Positions 1 to 8,130 of a stretch of 64,000 nucleotides of DNA are shown one piece after another; positions within the stretch are counted from its first letter, which is position 1, and every line of letters begins with the position of its first letter. Where the stretch lies: assembly GCF_029267515.1 (NCBI RefSeq), contig NZ_JAJUIS010000001.1:492553-556552 (forward strand), in the 5' to 3' direction. Source of the stretch: Seleniivibrio woodruffii (GTDB lineage: Bacteria > Chrysiogenota > Deferribacteres > Deferribacterales > Geovibrionaceae). A program made the translations under genes and the position numbers. Under the pieces are notes generated by a model. It did not search any database, was not told where the DNA came from, and saw only the letters and a program-made list of their open reading frames with translations.

Positions 1-1
1 A

Positions 2-937
2 CCCTATCCCGTTATTTACGGAAAGACTGACGAAATTAAAAAGAAAGGAGCGGCTTTTGTGACGGTTGTAACAGCCGCAGCCGCAGTGGGTGCATATTTT
101 ATAAGCAGGCGGCTGACTGTTCCAATAGGTATGATAGTTGACGGCACCAAAGAGCTTGCTTCCGGGAATCTGGACTACAGAATAAATATGTCCGGCGGGA
201 CAGAACTGAAAAAACTTGCTGATGCCGTTGATATAATGGCGGCACAGATGAATTCAAGACAGAACGAGCTTGCCACGGCAAACAGGCTGGTTGCTCTGGG
301 AACGATGGCGGCAGGAATTGCGCATGAGATAAAGAATCCGCTGGCAGGGTTGAAAGCCGCCGCGCAGGCTATTGACATATTGATTAAAGATGAATCTGTG
401 AAAACTATAAGCAGAAAACTTGAGTCAGAAGTGGATCGATTGAATGGAATTGTTTCGGAGATGCTGGACTTTTCCAGACCCAAACATCCGGTTATGACTC
501 TTTTCCAACTGACAGAAGTTGTTGAAAGTTCTGTGGGGCTGGTTGCAAATACTCTTTTTAAGCGAAATATAAAAACTGAAACAGAAATAGGCGCTTATAA
601 AATATATGCCGATAAAGAACAGGTCAGACAGGTGCTTATAAATCTTCTTCTGAACGCCTCAAACGCGATAGATCATGTTGATGGTGTTATCAGAATAACA
701 TCAGGTGAGGAGGGCGGCAGAATTCTGCTGAAAATAGCGGATAACGGCTGCGGAATTCCGGAAGAGTTTGTAGGTAAGATTTTCGACCCTTTCTTCAGTC
801 TTTCGGGAAAAGGAACCGGGCTTGGCATGTCAGTGGTATATTCGCTGCTGAAGCAGAACGATGCTGAAATAGCTATAAACAGCATTGAAGGCAAAGGCAC
901 GGAGGTCTGTATGCTATTTAAAGGGAAATATGTATGA
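2..937 (+). CDS. Sensor histidine kinase, 5' end outside the window
   Basis: This is the C-terminal part of a membrane sensor kinase of the NtrB-like class. The frame is open from base 2, so the N-terminal sensor region lies upstream of the window. What is visible starts with the end of a transmembrane segment (AAAAVGAYFISRRL), then a HAMP linker, a HisKA domain with the H-box AAGIAHEIKNPL near base 320, and a HATPase_c domain with the N-box LLLNASNAI, the G1 box DNGCGIP and the G2 box GKGTGLGMSV. All catalytic motifs look intact. It overlaps the following response regulator by four bases (ATGA), so the two are translationally coupled and form a cognate pair. The GTG at base 59 is probably internal. 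The signal it senses cannot be read because the sensor domain is missing. Confidence 0.9.
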   Translation, partial: PYPVIYGKTDEIKKKGAAFVTVVTAAAAVGAYFISRRLTVPIGMIVDGTKELASGNLDYRINMSGGTELKKLADAVDIMAAQMNSRQNELATANRLVALGTMAAGIAHEIKNPLAGLKAAAQAIDILIKDESVKTISRKLESEVDRLNGIVSEMLDFSRPKHPVMTLFQLTEVVESSVGLVANTLFKRNIKTETEIGAYKIYADKEQVRQVLINLLLNASNAIDHVDGVIRITSGEEGGRILLKIADNGCGIPEEFVGKIFDPFFSLSGKGTGLGMSVVYSLLKQNDAEIAINSIEGKGTEVCMLFKGKYV

Positions 938-2298
938 TTGATATATCAATAGTGGATGATGAAGATGTCCTTACTCATTCCTTAAAGATGACGCTGGAGT
1001 ACTGGGGCTATAGGGTGACTGTTTTTGACAAAGGCAGCCTCTTCCTTGAACATCTAAAAACAAGCAGTCCTGATATAGTATTTTTAGACATATGTCTTCC
1101 GGATTCAAACGGAATAGATGTTCTGAAGGTGCTGAATGAAAAATCACCTGATTCTTCGGTCGTAATGATAACAGCTCACGGAAACGTCCGCACCGCAATA
1201 GAGGCGATAAAACTTGGAGCATACGATTATCTTAACAAACCTTTTGAGATGGATGAAATAAAACTGATCATAGAAAAAATATTATGTGAAATACGCCTTT
1301 ACAGAGAAGTGGAGATGAGGCGTGAGAGAGAATATAAATATTGGGTCAGAGAAAATATGGTTATTTCATGCGGCGCTATGAATGAACTCCTTAAACGAGC
1401 AGAAACCGTCGCCTCCGCTGACAGCACAACAGTTATCATGCGCGGAGAAAGCGGAACAGGAAAAGACTTGCTGGCAAAGACAATTCATAACATGTCCGCA
1501 AGAGCGTCCAAACCGTTTATTGAGGTTAACTGCGCCTCCTTTCCTGAAAATCTGCTGGAAATGGAACTTTTCGGTTATGAGAAAGGTGCTTTCACAGACG
1601 CAAAAACACGGAAGAATGGTCTGATTGAAATAGCTGATGGCGGTACTATATTTTTTGATGAGATAGGAGAGCTTTCTCCTTTTATGCAGGCAAAACTTCT
1701 GAAATTTTTGGAATCTCACACTTTCAGAAGACTTGGCGGAGTTAATGAAATAAAGGTTGATGTGCGTGTTATTTCCTCCACTAATAAAAATCTCGAAGAG
1801 GCTGTTAAATCCGGTGAGTTCAGAAGTGATCTTTATTACAGGCTGAGTGTTTTTCCTTTGGAAATTCCTCCTTTAAGGGAGAGAGGCGAGGACATTATCC
1901 TTCTGGCGGAGTATTATCTCTCATTTTTTGCAAAGAAGTTCGGCAAGCCGGCGCCTTTGATAAGCGATGACGCCAAAAACAGCTTCATATCATACAGCTG
2001 GCCGGGAAATGTCCGAGAACTCAAAAACATATGTGAAAGGATAACAATACTTTCAACTAAGCGGGTTATTGCCGCTGCCGATCTTCCGCAGGAGATGTTT
2101 GGAAAGGAGGTCTATTTCAGAATGACAATGGACAGAGTCAGCCCGTTCAGCGGCAGCATTGACGATGTGCTTATGGAAATAGAGAAGGAAATGGTTGCCG
2201 ATGCCATGAAACGCGCAGACGGCGTCAAACAGAGCGCAGCAAAGCTGCTGGGAATAAGCCGCCATGCGCTTATCAGAAAGCTGAAAAGGCTTAATTAG
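934..2298 (+). CDS. Sigma-54-dependent response regulator, NtrC family
   Basis: A 454-residue NtrC-type regulator that activates sigma-54 promoters after phosphorylation by the kinase just upstream. The receiver domain covers about residues 1-120, with the acidic pair DD at 8-9 and the phospho-acceptor Asp52 in VFLDICLPDS. The central AAA+ domain has a Walker A motif GESGTGKD near residue 172 and a Walker B motif IFFDEIGEL. The sigma-54 contact loop reads GAFTDA instead of the usual GAFTGA. The end carries a Fis-type helix-turn-helix (QSAAKLLGISRHALIRKLKRL region). The start ATG overlaps the kinase stop. The target genes are unknown; the nearest large regulon candidate is the respiratory locus downstream, but I see no clear -24/-12 promoter there. 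Confidence 0.93.
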   Translation: MIDISIVDDEDVLTHSLKMTLEYWGYRVTVFDKGSLFLEHLKTSSPDIVFLDICLPDSNGIDVLKVLNEKSPDSSVVMITAHGNVRTAIEAIKLGAYDYLNKPFEMDEIKLIIEKILCEIRLYREVEMRREREYKYWVRENMVISCGAMNELLKRAETVASADSTTVIMRGESGTGKDLLAKTIHNMSARASKPFIEVNCASFPENLLEMELFGYEKGAFTDAKTRKNGLIEIADGGTIFFDEIGELSPFMQAKLLKFLESHTFRRLGGVNEIKVDVRVISSTNKNLEEAVKSGEFRSDLYYRLSVFPLEIPPLRERGEDIILLAEYYLSFFAKKFGKPAPLISDDAKNSFISYSWPGNVRELKNICERITILSTKRVIAAADLPQEMFGKEVYFRMTMDRVSPFSGSIDDVLMEIEKEMVADAMKRADGVKQSAAKLLGISRHALIRKLKRLN

Positions 2299-2300
2299 AT

Positions 2301-2714
2301 TTATTTCACCAGACCGTGTATTTTGTGCGCCATCTTGCCCATCTCTTCAAATCCGTTATATTCCTCGTGCTGACGGTCAAATTTAAGCCCGTCGTCCTTT
2401 TTTCTGGGGATGATATGAAGATGGGAGTGGAAAACCTCCTGTCCGGAGTCCGCCCCGTTGTTCTGTATAACGTTTATGCCGGATGCTCCTGTCGCTTCTT
2501 TAACAGCTGCGGCAACCCTTGCCGTAACCTGATAGATAGCTTGCGCCTCCTCTTCCGGCGTATCAAATAGATTTTCGAAATGCTTTTTCGGCACTATAAG
2601 GGTGTGTCCCTTTCTGATGGGTCTGATATCCAGAAAAGCGATGAAGAGATCATCTTCATACACTTTACTGCATGGAATTTCTCCGCTGATTATTTTACAG
2701 AATATACAGTCCAT
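2301..2714 (-). CDS. HIT family protein (nucleotide hydrolase/transferase)
   Basis: A 137-residue histidine triad protein of the HinT/Hit group. The family hydrolyses nucleoside phosphoramidates or related nucleotide conjugates in the cytoplasm. The triad HSHLH is visible with His96, His98 and His100, and the N-terminal CxxC (Cys3, Cys6) with downstream His residues suggests the structural zinc site seen in many HIT proteins. The length is typical for the family. The gene is convergent with the NtrC-type regulator, the two stops lying two bases apart, and is read away from the large intergenic region before the rhodanese gene. It is a housekeeping gene and probably unrelated to its neighbours. 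Confidence 0.93.
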   Translation of the reverse strand: MDCIFCKIISGEIPCSKVYEDDLFIAFLDIRPIRKGHTLIVPKKHFENLFDTPEEEAQAIYQVTARVAAAVKEATGASGINVIQNNGADSGQEVFHSHLHIIPRKKDDGLKFDRQHEEYNGFEEMGKMAHKIHGLVK

Positions 2715-2825
2715 AAAAGCACCTCTTCCGATTTACATATTATTCTAGCATATCGCTGTGGGAAAACAAGTTTTAACTATTTCTAATGTGTATATATTTT
2801 CTATGTATCAACGTTACGCTTTTGA

Positions 2826-2858
2826 TTAGGTAAAATTTAGGTTAAATTTAGGTAAAAT
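2826..2858. repeat. Three tandem 11-bp repeats, TTAGGTAAAAT type
   Basis: Units at 2826-2836, 2837-2847 and 2848-2858 read TTAGGTAAAAT, TTAGGTTAAAT and TTAGGTAAAAT. The 11-bp period is close to one DNA helical turn, so a protein could bind all three on the same face. The block lies between the divergently placed HIT gene (minus strand) and the rhodanese gene (plus strand). Confidence 0.75.
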
Positions 2859-3013
2859 CCTACAAAAAATTAGTAGATTCATTTATTTCTTTATTCAGAA
2901 ACACATATGGTTTTTTTTATTTTATTCAGAAAATTTTTTGTTTGAAATATTCATCCGGTCTGAACATGAAAAAAACTTTCATACTTTTTAAAAAGACGTA
3001 ATCAGTCCTTATA

Positions 3014-3279
3014 GGCATATGCCCCTCCAAAACAGCCTTACATAAGAACATTCAGATATCTAAATCTATGGAATAACAGGAGTTAACCGTATTGGGCATA
3101 TGCCAAGTTTTGTTGACTGTAAGATTTTCGTATGCTTGAATTTGAACAAGCATATAAATCCGGGCGGGGGTCAGTTGCGTGAACCTTCGCCCTGAGTGGT
3201 TCGTAACTAAAAGCGTGATCAGGACATTTTGTATCCGGCTGAACTTGAACAAAACCAGTAACACGTATGGGCATTTGCC
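3014..3279. repeat. Three spaced GGCATATGCC palindromes
   Basis: Perfect 10-bp palindromes GGCATATGCC lie at 3014-3023 and 3095-3104. A third copy, GGCATTTGCC with one change, lies at 3270-3279, only 16 bases before the start of the rhodanese gene. The second and third copies share flanking sequence (GTATTGGGCAT and GTATGGGCAT). They look like binding sites for a dimeric regulator; no regulator can be assigned from sequence. Confidence 0.55.
3131..3154. promoter_or_regulatory. Inverted repeat TATGCTTG-N8-CAAGCATA
   Basis: Two perfect 8-bp arms separated by eight bases. It lies between the second and third GGCATATGCC-type palindromes in the leader of the rhodanese gene and has no T-run after it, so an operator or leader hairpin is more likely than a terminator. 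Confidence 0.4.
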
Positions 3280-3295
3280 TGAATTGGAGGATTTT

Positions 3296-4723
3296 ATGAA
3301 GCACTCTTTATTGAGAAAGTACCGCTTTCTTGCGGTAGCTGCTGTCATTGCCTTTTCGCTGGCGGTACTGACAGCATGTGGCGGAGGTGGCGGCTCGGTA
3401 GACACCTCTGTTGAAAACAACCCCCCCCTTTATTCCTGGTGGACAGGTTACGACCAGAAAGCTGACACAAACGTCAGCGTGGCAACTCTTGACACATGGA
3501 TCGCAAACGGATTTAAAACTGATGCGGGAGAGCCTGTTGTTATCATTGACATCAGCTCAACTTTCGGCACTGACAAGACTATTCCCGGTTCTTACAAGGG
3601 CGCCGATGTGGGCTATTATAACAGCTACACAAGAGACGAAGGTCCGCTGAATGCGTCCGAAGCGTATAACGGAGTTAACCCTTCTGATACCACCAAAACT
3701 GTAGATAACAGAACAGCAGCATCAATGGTTCTTACCGGTGAAATGGTGGATACCATCCTTTCAAAAATCGGCGCAGATCAGGACACTGTTATCGTTTTCG
3801 CTCAGAAAACCGGTATAAACACAGGACTTGCAAGAGTCTGGCAGATGTTCTACTACTGGGGATTTCCTGAGTCAAAACTTAAAATACTTGACGGAAACGT
3901 AACAGATGTTGCTACTGCCGCAGTTTCTCTTAACTACGCAGCAGCAAAAGAAGGCACATTTTCCGTTAACAAGCTGCCCCAGCTTCACTCTTCAGCAAGA
4001 GCAACCATTAAAGATGTGATTCAATCTCTCGAAGATGATTCAGCCATAATATGGGACTCATGGGGAAGCCATAGCAACGCAGGAAGCAAGATTGCCAAAA
4101 ACAGATTCTTCTATGGTCAGGGCAACCTTTACACCGGCGGCGCTTATAAAGACCCCAACGTAATTCTTGACGCTCTGCTTACCGCTATGATAGACCCCAC
4201 AAACGGTCTCAGCACCACAGACGGTATAGGCAAGGTTCTTGCGAACCTCACAACAACAGAAGAGAAAAGAGCTGCAGCTTATGAACTTCTGAAAACTAAA
4301 AAGATAATCACTCACTGCGCAGCCGGTAACGCTGCTGCGCCCGCTTTCTACTTTGCGAAAGAGATACTTCCCTCGCTTACAGGCAACGAAAATGTTGCAA
4401 TGTTCGACGGTTCATGGAGCCAGTGGAGTGTTTATACCGACAGAAGCCCCATGGGTGCTGTTTATGCACAGGGTAAATTCACTGAGTTCAACACGACACC
4501 TTACACCACAATCACCAACGAAACAACTTTCCTGACCTATGCTACCAAGTTCTGGTGCAGGGAATACACAACAACAAATGTTTGCAACAGCCCTGTAAGC
4601 GTGGACACGGACTTCGACGGCAAAATGCTTAACGATATCGACAAAGAGTATCTTGAAAAACGCAGTACAGGCAGTTCTGACGAATCAGTCACCAACGTTG
4701 GCGGTGGCGGCGGTTCTTGCTGA
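3296..4723 (+). CDS. extH: Rhodanese-domain lipoprotein, ExtH-like
   Basis: A 475-residue exported lipoprotein with two rhodanese-like domains. The start at 3296 is chosen because GGAGG lies six bases upstream and it gives a clean lipoprotein signal peptide ending in LTAC (lipid Cys28). The first rhodanese half (about residues 75-210) lacks a catalytic cysteine (VIVFAQKTG). The second half carries the active loop HCAAGNAAA with Cys341. The mature protein begins CGGGGGS and ends GGGGGSC, so it is framed by two Gly runs each with a Cys. Gene order (rhodanese lipoprotein, porin, small exported protein) matches, from memory, extHIJ of the Geobacter selenite/tellurite reduction operon. Sulfur or selenium transfer at the outer membrane is an inference from that family; the substrate cannot be read from sequence. 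Confidence 0.82.
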   Translation: MKHSLLRKYRFLAVAAVIAFSLAVLTACGGGGGSVDTSVENNPPLYSWWTGYDQKADTNVSVATLDTWIANGFKTDAGEPVVIIDISSTFGTDKTIPGSYKGADVGYYNSYTRDEGPLNASEAYNGVNPSDTTKTVDNRTAASMVLTGEMVDTILSKIGADQDTVIVFAQKTGINTGLARVWQMFYYWGFPESKLKILDGNVTDVATAAVSLNYAAAKEGTFSVNKLPQLHSSARATIKDVIQSLEDDSAIIWDSWGSHSNAGSKIAKNRFFYGQGNLYTGGAYKDPNVILDALLTAMIDPTNGLSTTDGIGKVLANLTTTEEKRAAAYELLKTKKIITHCAAGNAAAPAFYFAKEILPSLTGNENVAMFDGSWSQWSVYTDRSPMGAVYAQGKFTEFNTTPYTTITNETTFLTYATKFWCREYTTTNVCNSPVSVDTDFDGKMLNDIDKEYLEKRSTGSSDESVTNVGGGGGSC

Positions 4724-4742
4724 TTAAAAACGGAGAGTAATT

Positions 4743-5945
4743 ATGTTTAAGACAAAAATATTAACAGTACTTATGCTGATGCTTATGTGCGCGGGAAGCG
4801 CCTTCGCCTTCAAACCGATTGATCTTGGCGACGGAAAATATCTGCAGTTCTTCTATGACGCACAGTTCGGCTACACAGGAAGAAACACAGGCAGCGGTGA
4901 CACAGGCGAGGATGACACCAACGAGTTCAACTTCAGAAGGAACAGAATCGGTTTCATCGGAACATATAACGATCAGCTGAGCTTTTATGTTCAGACAGAG
5001 TATGTTGAGGACAAAAACATCAACCCTCTGTACGTTGACATATCTGACGACGACAGCCAGAATTTCTATCTTCTGGATGCCCAGATCAGATATACCCCCT
5101 ATGAGAACTTTGATATAGTGCTTGGTAAGTTCAAACACTCACTCACAAGGGAAAACCTTGAAGGATGTTTCAACCCTCTGACACTCGACCGTTCGTTCTT
5201 TGTATACGCACCCTTTAAAACAAGCCGTGACAAAGGTATCGGTGCGCGCGCCGAGTTCCTTGACGACATGATACAGGTAAGAGGCGAAATTCAGGAAGGT
5301 CGTACAGGTGATGCTTCTGAAGGTTCACCCGATCCCGGTTCAAACCTCCGCTATACCGGTCGTGTTCACTTCTCTTTCTTTGACAAAGAGTCCGGTTATG
5401 GCTACAAAGGCACATATTTCGGTCAGAAAACAGTCCTGACAGCGGGCGCCTCATATCAGTATGAAGCTGATGCTGTGTACGCTGACGTGGACAACCTTGA
5501 AGATGCGAAAGACTACAAAGCATATTCATATGATATCTTCGGTGAACTCCCCACAAAAGCGGGCGTATTCACACTGTCTGCAGCATATCTTGACGTAGAT
5601 TTCGACGACGCATACAAAAGCACAGACTCAGACGTTAACTCATACGGTCTGAACGGTCAGCGTGACGGTTACTATGTTAAAGCCGGCTATATGCTTCCCT
5701 TTAACGTCGGTCCCGGCAAAGTGCAGTTCTTCGGACGTTACGATTCTTTCGACTTCGCAAAACTTAACGGTTACGAAGACAACTCTGTGGATTTCATGGC
5801 TGCCGGTGTGAACTACTACATTGATGAAGACAAAATTAAACTGACTGCTCAGTATTCTAAAACAGACTTTGACAAAGAGGTCGGTTCGGATACTAACTCA
5901 CAGGATTTCGATACTGTAGAACTGTATATGCAGGTCAGATTCTAA
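4743..5945 (+). CDS. extI: Outer-membrane porin, ExtI-like
   Basis: A 400-residue beta-barrel protein with a signal peptide ending SAFA and no cysteine in the mature part. Alternating aromatic and polar strands run through the whole length and the last residues are QVRF, the terminal Phe expected for Bam-dependent outer-membrane proteins. It starts 19 bases after the rhodanese gene with GGAGAG as ribosome binding site, so they are one operon. The Geobacter porin ExtI is reported in the literature, from memory, to affect selenite and tellurite reduction. Here it probably forms the pore of a conduit with the rhodanese lipoprotein and the multihaem cytochromes. It could instead be a general anion porin of the phosphate-selective OprP type, which has a similar pattern. 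Confidence 0.82.
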   Translation: MFKTKILTVLMLMLMCAGSAFAFKPIDLGDGKYLQFFYDAQFGYTGRNTGSGDTGEDDTNEFNFRRNRIGFIGTYNDQLSFYVQTEYVEDKNINPLYVDISDDDSQNFYLLDAQIRYTPYENFDIVLGKFKHSLTRENLEGCFNPLTLDRSFFVYAPFKTSRDKGIGARAEFLDDMIQVRGEIQEGRTGDASEGSPDPGSNLRYTGRVHFSFFDKESGYGYKGTYFGQKTVLTAGASYQYEADAVYADVDNLEDAKDYKAYSYDIFGELPTKAGVFTLSAAYLDVDFDDAYKSTDSDVNSYGLNGQRDGYYVKAGYMLPFNVGPGKVQFFGRYDSFDFAKLNGYEDNSVDFMAAGVNYYIDEDKIKLTAQYSKTDFDKEVGSDTNSQDFDTVELYMQVRF

Positions 5946-5973
5946 TTGAAAACAAGCAAAAGGAGATGAAGAA

Positions 5974-6189
5974 ATGAAAAAGAAACTCGGAATTATCGTG
6001 CTGGCAGTGATGGTTGTTACAGCGGGAATAGCGATCGCTGCTGCAAAATCCTCCAAAGGTAAGGTTACAAGCGTTGACGGAACTAACATCACCATTAAGC
6101 TGGACAGCGCAATTGATGTTAAGGCTGGCGACGCAGTGAAGGTGGAAGCTGTCGGCGGCAAACCCGGCTTCAAACTTCAAGGCTGTTGA
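5974..6189 (+). CDS. extJ: Small periplasmic protein, ExtJ-like
   Basis: A 71-residue protein with a signal peptide (about residues 1-24, ending AIAAA) and a 45-residue mature domain with a beta-rich pattern (GKVTSVDGTNITIKL, then GDAVKVEAV). This looks like a small OB- or SH3-like barrel. It ends with a single Cys (LQGC). The ribosome binding site is AAGGAGATG. It is the third gene after the rhodanese lipoprotein and porin and is followed by a terminator, so extHIJ-like genes form one transcription unit. The Geobacter ext operon has a small ExtJ in the same place. Its role is unknown; the lone C-terminal Cys may matter because the rhodanese partner also ends in Cys. Confidence 0.7.
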   Translation: MKKKLGIIVLAVMVVTAGIAIAAAKSSKGKVTSVDGTNITIKLDSAIDVKAGDAVKVEAVGGKPGFKLQGC

Positions 6190-6199
6190 TCTATTTTCG

Positions 6200-6226
6200 G
6201 CGGGGCTTTATGCCCCGCTTTATTTT
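6200..6226 (+). terminator. Rho-independent terminator after extJ
   Basis: A 7-bp GC stem GCGGGGC / GCCCCGC with a 5-base loop is followed by TTTATTTT. It separates the rhodanese-porin-small protein unit from the multihaem cytochrome genes, which start only 45 bases later, so it may act as a partial terminator that sets the ratio between the two sets. Confidence 0.85.
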
Positions 6227-6270
6227 CCATTCAACTTCTCATATAATCAGAAAAAACTTTTGGTGGGCAG

Positions 6271-8130
6271 ATGCTGAAATACATAATTGCAGGAATTTCT
6301 TTGACAGTGTGCGCTGCGGCGTTTGTGTATTTCGGGTTCTATCACACAGGTAAGACAGTCGTCGGCTGTATGTCCGAAAACTGCCATGCGGGGATAGAAT
6401 ATCCCTCGAAGAATCATGAGATCCCATGCGAACAATGCCACGGAGGCGACCCTAAGGCTGCGGACAAGACCGTTGCCCATGCTGATATGCTTGGCGGGCG
6501 CAATCCCGGCGATCCTTCCGTCTGGGACAAGACCTGCGGTCAGTGTCACCAGTATCAGCTTGAGCGGGTCTCCAGAACACTGATGTACACCGCCACCGGA
6601 ATGATAAAAAACTCACAGCAGGCGTGGGACGACTATAAAGGCAAGCTGTACAGCACCCACGGTGCGGATGGGTTCGACGCGGAGGGCAATCCGCAGAAAA
6701 GACCGTCCGTTGCGGAGCTTGAGGAGCTTTCCGGCGAGCTTTACAGAAAATTCTGTGCTGCCTGCCACGTTGGCTATGACAAGCTGGAGGGCTACCGCGC
6801 CCACCACTCTTCCGGCTGTTCCGCCTGCCACTTCAACCACTCTGTTGAGGGCACATACAAAGGCGGCGACAAGAGTATCCACGGCAAGGGACCCTATCCT
6901 GAGAAACACGAGATATCGGCACTTCCGTCAAACGACGTATGCCTCACATGCCACAACAGAAGCGGGCGCATAGCTCTTTCTTACGAAGGCTTTTACGATG
7001 GCAACAACTCACTTGTGCCCACGAAGGACGGCTATCCGGGACCGGATCTGATAGACGGTGTGCGAAACGTCCGACACATGCAGGCGGATATCCACTTCGA
7101 TTTCGGTATGGAGTGTATCGACTGCCACACCTCCGCGGATATGATGGGCGACGGATATATGTACGAGAACATGTACATGCAGATAGAGACCGCCTGCGAG
7201 GACTGCCACGGCACGGAAAAAGAGCTTCCGAAAACGCAGAAGGTTACGAAGGAGAACAGCAGACCTGTCCGCGAATCGCAGAACTATGCGTTCAGGGTTA
7301 ATTACGGTGACGAGATGGTGCTCACCTCCAAAGGGCGCATGTATTCCAACGTGCGCAAAGAGAACGGGAAATATTATCTGTACACAAAGCGCGAGGGCAA
7401 GCGCATAGAGATAAAGACGGTTAAGGGCAAGGACAACCACGGTGTTTACGGTCACGACCGGATGGAGTGTTACACATGCCACTCAAATACCGTTGTCCAG
7501 TGCTACGGATGCCACACTTCATACGACAAGAGCGAGAAGATGACCGATCTTATAAAGGGGGAGGACACCTTCGGCTCGTTCAGTGAAAAAGAGGATTTCC
7601 GCACCCTGTTCCCTTTTCCTCTGGGAGTTAACCAGCGCGGGAGGATATCACCTGTAACTCCAGGCTGTCAGACGTTTCTGACTGTTATGGACGAAAAGGG
7701 CGAGATGGTTATGGACGATTACGTCTTTAACTACAGAGGCGAAAAGAATTTCAAATTTGCACCGTTTTACAGCCACAACACAGGCAAAAAAGCGGTAAGC
7801 TGCGAAACGTGCCATGGGAAACTGGCGTTCGCCGGCTATGGTCAGGGTCTTGTTTCCGTTAGTAAAAAGAACATCAACAGCGCGTATCTGTGCGATAAGT
7901 GCGATAAACCGCTGGATTCGCTGTACAGCATAAAGGGCGGCAAACAGGATGTGATATCCGATGTTGTCCGCGACCATTCAAGGATATTGAACAACAATGA
8001 GCTGGCTTCCATGGTTCGTGCGAACCAGTGCATTGTGTGCCACGAAAAAGGAGAAGGCAGGATATATGGCAAAAAGTTTTCATACGACAGTGTTCTTTCT
8101 GACCCTGTGCATAAGCCTTTGCTTCGCTGA
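6271..8130 (+). CDS. Multihaem c-type cytochrome (11-12 haems)
   Basis: A 619-residue exported cytochrome with an N-terminal hydrophobic segment (residues 4-22) that could be a membrane anchor or an uncleaved signal. Eleven canonical CxxCH sites are present (CEQCH, CGQCH, CAACH, CSACH, CLTCH, CIDCH, CEDCH, CYTCH, CYGCH, CETCH, CIVCH). One CX4CH site (CMSENCH near residue 33) could bind a twelfth haem, and one degenerate CDKCD near residue 546 has Asp in place of His. The C-terminal third resembles the next cytochrome, so the two share a module. Together with the porin upstream it probably carries electrons between the periplasm and the outer membrane. Its stop lies 65 bases inside the next gene. 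It occupies the place of the ExtK/L cytochromes of Geobacter, but I cannot assign the exact orthologue. Confidence 0.9.
   Translation: MLKYIIAGISLTVCAAAFVYFGFYHTGKTVVGCMSENCHAGIEYPSKNHEIPCEQCHGGDPKAADKTVAHADMLGGRNPGDPSVWDKTCGQCHQYQLERVSRTLMYTATGMIKNSQQAWDDYKGKLYSTHGADGFDAEGNPQKRPSVAELEELSGELYRKFCAACHVGYDKLEGYRAHHSSGCSACHFNHSVEGTYKGGDKSIHGKGPYPEKHEISALPSNDVCLTCHNRSGRIALSYEGFYDGNNSLVPTKDGYPGPDLIDGVRNVRHMQADIHFDFGMECIDCHTSADMMGDGYMYENMYMQIETACEDCHGTEKELPKTQKVTKENSRPVRESQNYAFRVNYGDEMVLTSKGRMYSNVRKENGKYYLYTKREGKRIEIKTVKGKDNHGVYGHDRMECYTCHSNTVVQCYGCHTSYDKSEKMTDLIKGEDTFGSFSEKEDFRTLFPFPLGVNQRGRISPVTPGCQTFLTVMDEKGEMVMDDYVFNYRGEKNFKFAPFYSHNTGKKAVSCETCHGKLAFAGYGQGLVSVSKKNINSAYLCDKCDKPLDSLYSIKGGKQDVISDVVRDHSRILNNNELASMVRANQCIVCHEKGEGRIYGKKFSYDSVLSDPVHKPLLR

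Larger units (their letters stand above)
2715..3295. other. Long regulatory intergenic region before the ext-like locus
   Basis: About 580 bases without a convincing gene. The left half is very AT-rich. The region holds three 11-bp tandem repeats (2826-2858), three GGCATATGCC-like palindromes (3014, 3095, 3270), an 8-bp inverted repeat (3131-3154), and two copies of an ATCCGG(T)CTGAAC-type sequence (around 2953 and 3232). Reading frames here are short and lack ribosome binding sites. This density of repeated motifs upstream of a respiratory operon suggests that several regulators act here; this is inference. Confidence 0.6.

Noticed and set aside
3179..3295. N-terminal extension of the rhodanese lipoprotein from 3179
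   Set aside because: It would place the lipoprotein signal 40 residues inside the protein. ATG 3296 has GGAGG at a good distance.
2715..3295. Riboswitch in the long leader before the ext-like genes
   Set aside because: The repeats look like protein binding sites; I could not fit a known riboswitch core, including the molybdenum cofactor type.
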